Origin: Larus michahellis
Taxonomy: Eukaryota; Chordata; Aves; Charadriiformes; Laridae
Assembly: GCF_964199755.1 (NCBI RefSeq)
Contig: NC_133930.1
Coordinates: 26,556,071 to 26,620,070 of the forward strand
Reading direction: 5' to 3'
Length of the DNA: 64,000 nucleotides
Part shown: positions 59,459 to 64,000 of the stretch, piece by piece
Position numbering within the stretch: the stretch's first letter is position 1
How the letters are laid out: each line of letters starts with the position of its first letter
Notes under the pieces: generated by a model
What the model was told of the DNA's origin: nothing
The model's database searches: none
The model's input: only the letters and a program-made list of their open reading frames with translations
Program-made: the position numbers and the translations under genes

Positions 59459-62400
59459 CTTCAACACAAATACAACCATAAATTGCCACTCTTGAACTGT
59501 CTTTGACAGACCCTTCATAGAGTTTGTAAGAAATGAGGTGCTGGGATAAATACTAGTATTCATACACAAAATTCCCATTAGAAGTACTCGTCACCAAAAT
59601 ACCAGAAAGTGAAGGTGCAATTAAAACATCAAGTTATTGGAGTATTTCTGTGTGCGTTGGAGATATCTTAGTCAACCTAATGGCCCCCGTCAAGACAGAT
59701 GGCAGAAGTGTGCATGCGGTCTTCAAGGCAGACGCGGATCAACATTTTGCTTGTATCAGACTGGTAGCCACAGCTTGCACTGAAACACTTCCCCAGTTCT
59801 ACTTCTCCTACCCCACAGCACGTATCATGGAGGACAGCATGTGTCCAGTGTGCCCTCAGGGCACTGCCGAAACCTGCCACTAGCGTTCCCTCTGCAGCTG
59901 TGTCTTCTGCAGTGGGTTTCAGTGGCTGTGACTGAGAAGAAAAGCGTCAGGACAGGGTATCTCTGCTTTCTGAATGTAGCAAGATATTTTAGACATTATT
60001 TCAGAAAAGTTGTTTGTATGGGGACTTATTTCGGAAGACTGTCTTTTTCAGCTTCGGCTTAATCTACTTAAGTGTAGGGTAATTCGAACGTATTATGGGC
60101 AGGCGGAAGTGAGAGAGTTACTACTCCTTAAGTAATCATGCTTGAATCCTAGACAACTAAAAGAAAAACTGAAGGTGTGTTAGCTTAAATCAGTGAGCTG
60201 AAAGTACACAGGCATGATTCACTGATCTAAGATGCTACTCGTTAGAAGCAATTATTTGTTCTACAGTAATTCAAAGCATTTTTTTTATGCAGATAAGAAC
60301 AAAAGCATCTGAAGGAGGCAGATGGCAGAGAGGAGTGGCTACAGCTTTAATCAGGCAGTTACCTCCCTTTGTGCGCAGGCTGTGCGAGAAGGGCACTGCA
60401 CCTGGCTTTAATTTTGGTGAAATTCAGACTTGAATGTGTGGGGAGATCAGAGGAGTGGTATGGTAGGGAATTTCGGGAATTTTTTTAAAGCTGCTGCGTT
60501 GTATGTATCATGCTGTGTCACAGCAACATTCTGGGGGCAGAGCGGACAAAAGAGGGGAAGTGTTTTCGTATGCAAAGTGACTAGATTGCAACCTCTGCAG
60601 GCCAGAAAAAACGATGCTGGATGAGAATTTCAACCTGGGAGCTTGTTGCATAGACTGCAGTAGGAACAATTTAGTACTTTTACTGAAACACAAATTTACA
60701 CAAGTATGTGAGATTCAGTGTTTGCACAGAAGGGAATGAAAACAATTTATATGAGCGTCTATTCTGCTGTCTAAAACAAAACACTAACAAAAGGCAAAAC
60801 TATAGATCCTTAATCTTTAACCCTACTTTAAAAGTTTAGTCCAACCAGTTGGATGACTCAAGGAGTCAGCCCCTAGTTCAGCAGTTCAGGTGCAGCACAA
60901 GTTAAATTTTTCAGCCTGTGGCTGACATCAAATAGGTGATTTCCAGTACTTAACAATCATTGCAATAGAAATCTGTCACAACTGACACCATCGGTATTCA
61001 TTCCTTTTGGGATGACTGCAATTTCACTCGAATGAAAAAACCCTAATTTCTCATGCCCAGAGGCCTGTCTCCATGGTTGACATCAGTAAGAGTGATGAAA
61101 AATCTTGAACAGTACCTCTGGTATCTCCCATACATAAAAGTTTTATGACTTCAAGACTTTGAATGCAGTGAATATGTTTTTTCCACTGTCATTTCTAAAA
61201 TATTAAATTTCTGAAACAGAAGACAATGATGATCCTAGTCCCTGAAGGTCTACATGTCCTTCTTGATTTCTCCAACACTGAAGAACAGTGTGGAGAACCA
61301 AATTAAGAGACGACATTTTTTCTTGGTTTTGGGGAACAAAGGTATAAATGAACTTGATGAGAGGGAGCGTAAACCTGTGTCTGAAGTCAGGAACTGAACT
61401 ACCAAGATGACCTCTGCACGATGTGGTAACTGAGGTGCTTCCAGCAAACACCTCTCTCATCCCAGTATCTCTGAACTTGGAAGGGCTTTGCCTGCGCTGC
61501 CTCACCTGAGCTACCACTGCTGCAGTCCCTCACTTTCTGCAGACTAGCGAGCAAACCAGTCAGACCCACTGACCCTTAATGATTCCGGTTAAGTCACTTA
61601 ATGTGGAAGCCCTTGGTGGTAACCTGACCCATTTCTTGTCAGTGATTCCTAACTTACAACGATATGAAAATATGCTAAAGGAAAAAAATGATGATTGGGG
61701 TTATCAACTACCGACCTTTGTCGTAGCTATTACTTATAGTTACTTGAACATTACTAATAATTTTAATTATATCTGAATTCTTGGAGCTAACTTATTTACA
61801 GCTTTCTTAGATTAAAGGATTTATTAGGGTCTGCATTAGTCCATTATCAAACTTTTCTAAAAGTAGAATCCTATTACAATAATTCATAACAAAAACATTC
61901 CATAAATAATTTTAGCTTAGTTAAAATTCTCTGGGATAATACTTTAACTTAGTGAAAACTATGTGTTCTTTGTATAAGCTTGATGCTGTTAGCAACACCT
62001 CCACGCTGTGTCCTGTGCTCCGTCCATGTCCCCACCTTGAACTCGGATGACATGAGGTACTACTTGAAAGCCAGATCTATGGAAAAATGCAATGAGACCT
62101 CAAACTTGCTATTTCTTTGCACTTGATAATATAGAGAGTGGGTATTTAAACTATCTGGATGAAATTCAGTTTTATTTTAATTTAAAAGATTGATAGCCAC
62201 ATATCAGTTTATTTCCTTTGCAAAGCTGCTTGTATGTTTGTATGACACAGTGTCTGTGTATTACTAGAACAAACAATAGCGCACTTCATGCTTTCTGAAA
62301 CAGAAAGGAAGATAGTTACTGCCCTGAGGTTCTGGATTCCTTTTGTGTCAGTGTTTATTTGAAAATGCCAGTGATAGGAGATTTATACACAGAAGAGGAT

Positions 62401-64000
62401 GAAATGATGTCATATTAATTGAAAAGATCTTAATGAACCTTGACAATAAACACAGGGGTCGGTAATGGGAAACAGGCATTACCTACAAGCTGGGATAGTA
62501 CAAGACATCCAATACAGTAGTTCTACAGAAAAGATTTTAAAACTACTCTTACATAGCTACAGCTATACCAGAATCTGTCAGATGTTCCTTTCCAGCTGTT
62601 TTAAAGCTGTAGACATCACTTGTCTAAAACGTTTCACTACAGCTTAAGTGATTTTTAATAATGCAAATAATCTGTTAGGAAAAGAGAGGTAAAGCTTGTA
62701 TAATGATCATAAATGTTCAAACAGTCATCCTATTATCCTATTTTAGCTAGGTTGTCATCCGATCCTTTTGGAAGAGGTCAAACCTGGCGGATTGCTATTT
62801 TTATGACTAACAGTATTCTCATTGCTGATACAAAAGAGTTAGCAGCTGTATCAAAGTACTTGTAAAATTTAAATAGCTATGAAAGAACAGGACTAAGAAA
62901 CTAAGAACAAAGAAAGAGCAGGATAAAGCATTGAGGTTTTATCCTTGTGGTGTGCAGTCAGGACACTGAACAATATACATATAGTCTTTTCATTGCTTCC
63001 AATAAGGAATTTGAAAGGCAAAAATTAGGTAGAATCAGTGCAATACTCAAATTGCCTGAAGTTTTCTTTTACTGCCTGTGGTCTTTGTGCTGATTCTCCA
63101 ACAAGGACATAGAGAAATGATGTTGAAAGCTCAGTAAGTTTGGGATGTTTAACTATTCATACTGTGCTGTTTTCCATCAAGTACTACATATTGTTGGTCT
63201 CATGATCACCATATGTATTTTCTTCTTCCCCTGAAAGCCAGTGGTTTTGGTTTTTTGTTTTTGTTTTTTTTTTTTTTTTTTTTTTAACACAGAGCTATGT
63301 TATAATTTCCTTTTACATCTCTTTTCATATGCAAAGGGCTACTATGCATACTGTTCTGTGAAAGGAGAAGTAGAGACCAAAAAATACAACAGCTTCAACC
63401 AATCTTAAAAAGCACTCTTGTGCTCCACAAGAAAATTTCAAACTATTTGTGTGGACCCATAAATCTGGACAGCATGTTACAAGCTGGCAATGCCCATGTC
63501 CCAAGGGATATCTTTGTGAGGTGGAAAACTAAAGAATAGGCTCCTACACAAGCCAATTAAATATGTTCCCAATTTACTGCTAGACAACAATCAATACCAA
63601 TTTCTGGGCATTACTGATGATAGCTGAACCCATACCGCTGGCTTATAACAAAAAGTCGGTTTCTCTTATCTCCTCATTGTATAATCCTCAGTGATAAGCA
63701 TCTAGAATCTAAATTACTCAGTGGCCCATAAGTACAGTGGCCAAGGTACTCACAAGCAGAATGTGAGATGCATGACAGACAAGGTAAGACACGATCTTCT
63801 ATGACAGATAACAATTATTTGCATTTGTAAAAATAAACACCGTATTGTCTTTAAAACATCTTCTTTAGCCCACATCTCTGTTTATACAGAATTCATTATT
63901 TTATTACACAAGCAATGTAGTAGCGATTTGAATGCATTTTCCTGAAGTGCTGTTTTCTTGCAACCAGATGTCTGCTCCTTTTTGCTTGCCTTTCTCAGTC
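59459..64000 (-). other. F2R: Probable F2R intron 1 (no exon found)
   Basis: AT-rich sequence to the window edge, with only short unrecognisable frames. I searched the minus strand by eye for a signal-peptide exon with a phase-1 donor and a GC-rich promoter and found neither, so exon 1 is probably beyond 64 kb. The human F2R intron is also many kb long. A T22 run is at 63264-63285. Confidence 0.6.
63244..63285. repeat. Poly(T) tract, T22 with T/G lead
   Basis: TTTTGG, T6G and T5G units lead into 22 consecutive T bases (63264-63285). On the minus strand it is a poly(A) run, but no retrocopy body is recognisable on the flanking sequence. Confidence 0.85.

Noticed and set aside
63244-63285. Poly(T) run considered as the tail of a minus-strand processed pseudogene or SINE
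   Set aside because: No retrocopy body or target-site duplication is recognisable on either side, so it is listed only as a simple repeat.
1-64000. CRISPR arrays, phage genes, bacterial operons, endogenous retroviral genes, tRNA or rRNA genes
   Set aside because: No regularly spaced repeats, no gag-pol-like frames or clear LTR pairs, and no cloverleaf or rRNA-like sequence was seen. All RT-coding sequence here is of the CR1 non-LTR type.

Overview
This is ordinary vertebrate chromosomal DNA, most probably from a bird. The evidence is the set of CR1 LINE copies that end in the avian-type (ATTCTATG)n tail, the AT-rich noncoding background, one CpG island, and two thrombin-receptor-family GPCR genes whose second exons match the tetrapod genes F2RL1 (PAR2) and F2R (PAR1). 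In human these genes are neighbours on 5q13 in the same order and orientation. That region corresponds to the chicken Z chromosome, so Z linkage is likely here, but it is inference.

Layout: 1-18.3 kb is gene-free sequence downstream of F2RL1. It holds one young antisense CR1 3' end (731-1237) and two very old CR1-like fragments (about 4.39-5.65 kb and 13.95-15.21 kb). F2RL1 lies on the minus strand: coding exon 2 at 19400-20505, an intron of about 4.1 kb, and coding exon 1 at 24598-24670 inside a CpG-island promoter (about 24.09-25.26 kb). From 25.3 to 55.9 kb no protein gene is recognisable. This intergenic stretch contains CR1 copies of several ages, including a CR1 nested inside another CR1 (39.5-42.16 kb), a frameshifted copy (47.57-48.94 kb) and an antisense copy (53.2-54.02 kb). 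F2R coding exon 2 is at 56193-57385 on the minus strand. Its first exon was not found and probably lies beyond 64 kb, so 57.4-64 kb is taken to be F2R intron 1. A young, 5'-truncated CR1 with an unbroken reverse-transcriptase frame (57701-59458) lies there, about 315 bp from the exon-2 acceptor.

The two receptors are two-exon genes with the same design: a signal peptide on exon 1, a phase-1 intron, then the tethered ligand and all seven membrane segments on exon 2. Both are switched on by serine proteases (thrombin for PAR1; trypsin, tryptase or factor VIIa/Xa for PAR2) that unmask an N-terminal tethered ligand. The main points of interest are unusual activation sequences: SFAGQK in PAR2, SFVMSF plus an ambiguous cleavage site in PAR1, and a His-to-Tyr change in the family's extracellular-loop-2 signature of PAR2. 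I found no novel multi-gene system, CRISPR array, RNA gene or viral gene.
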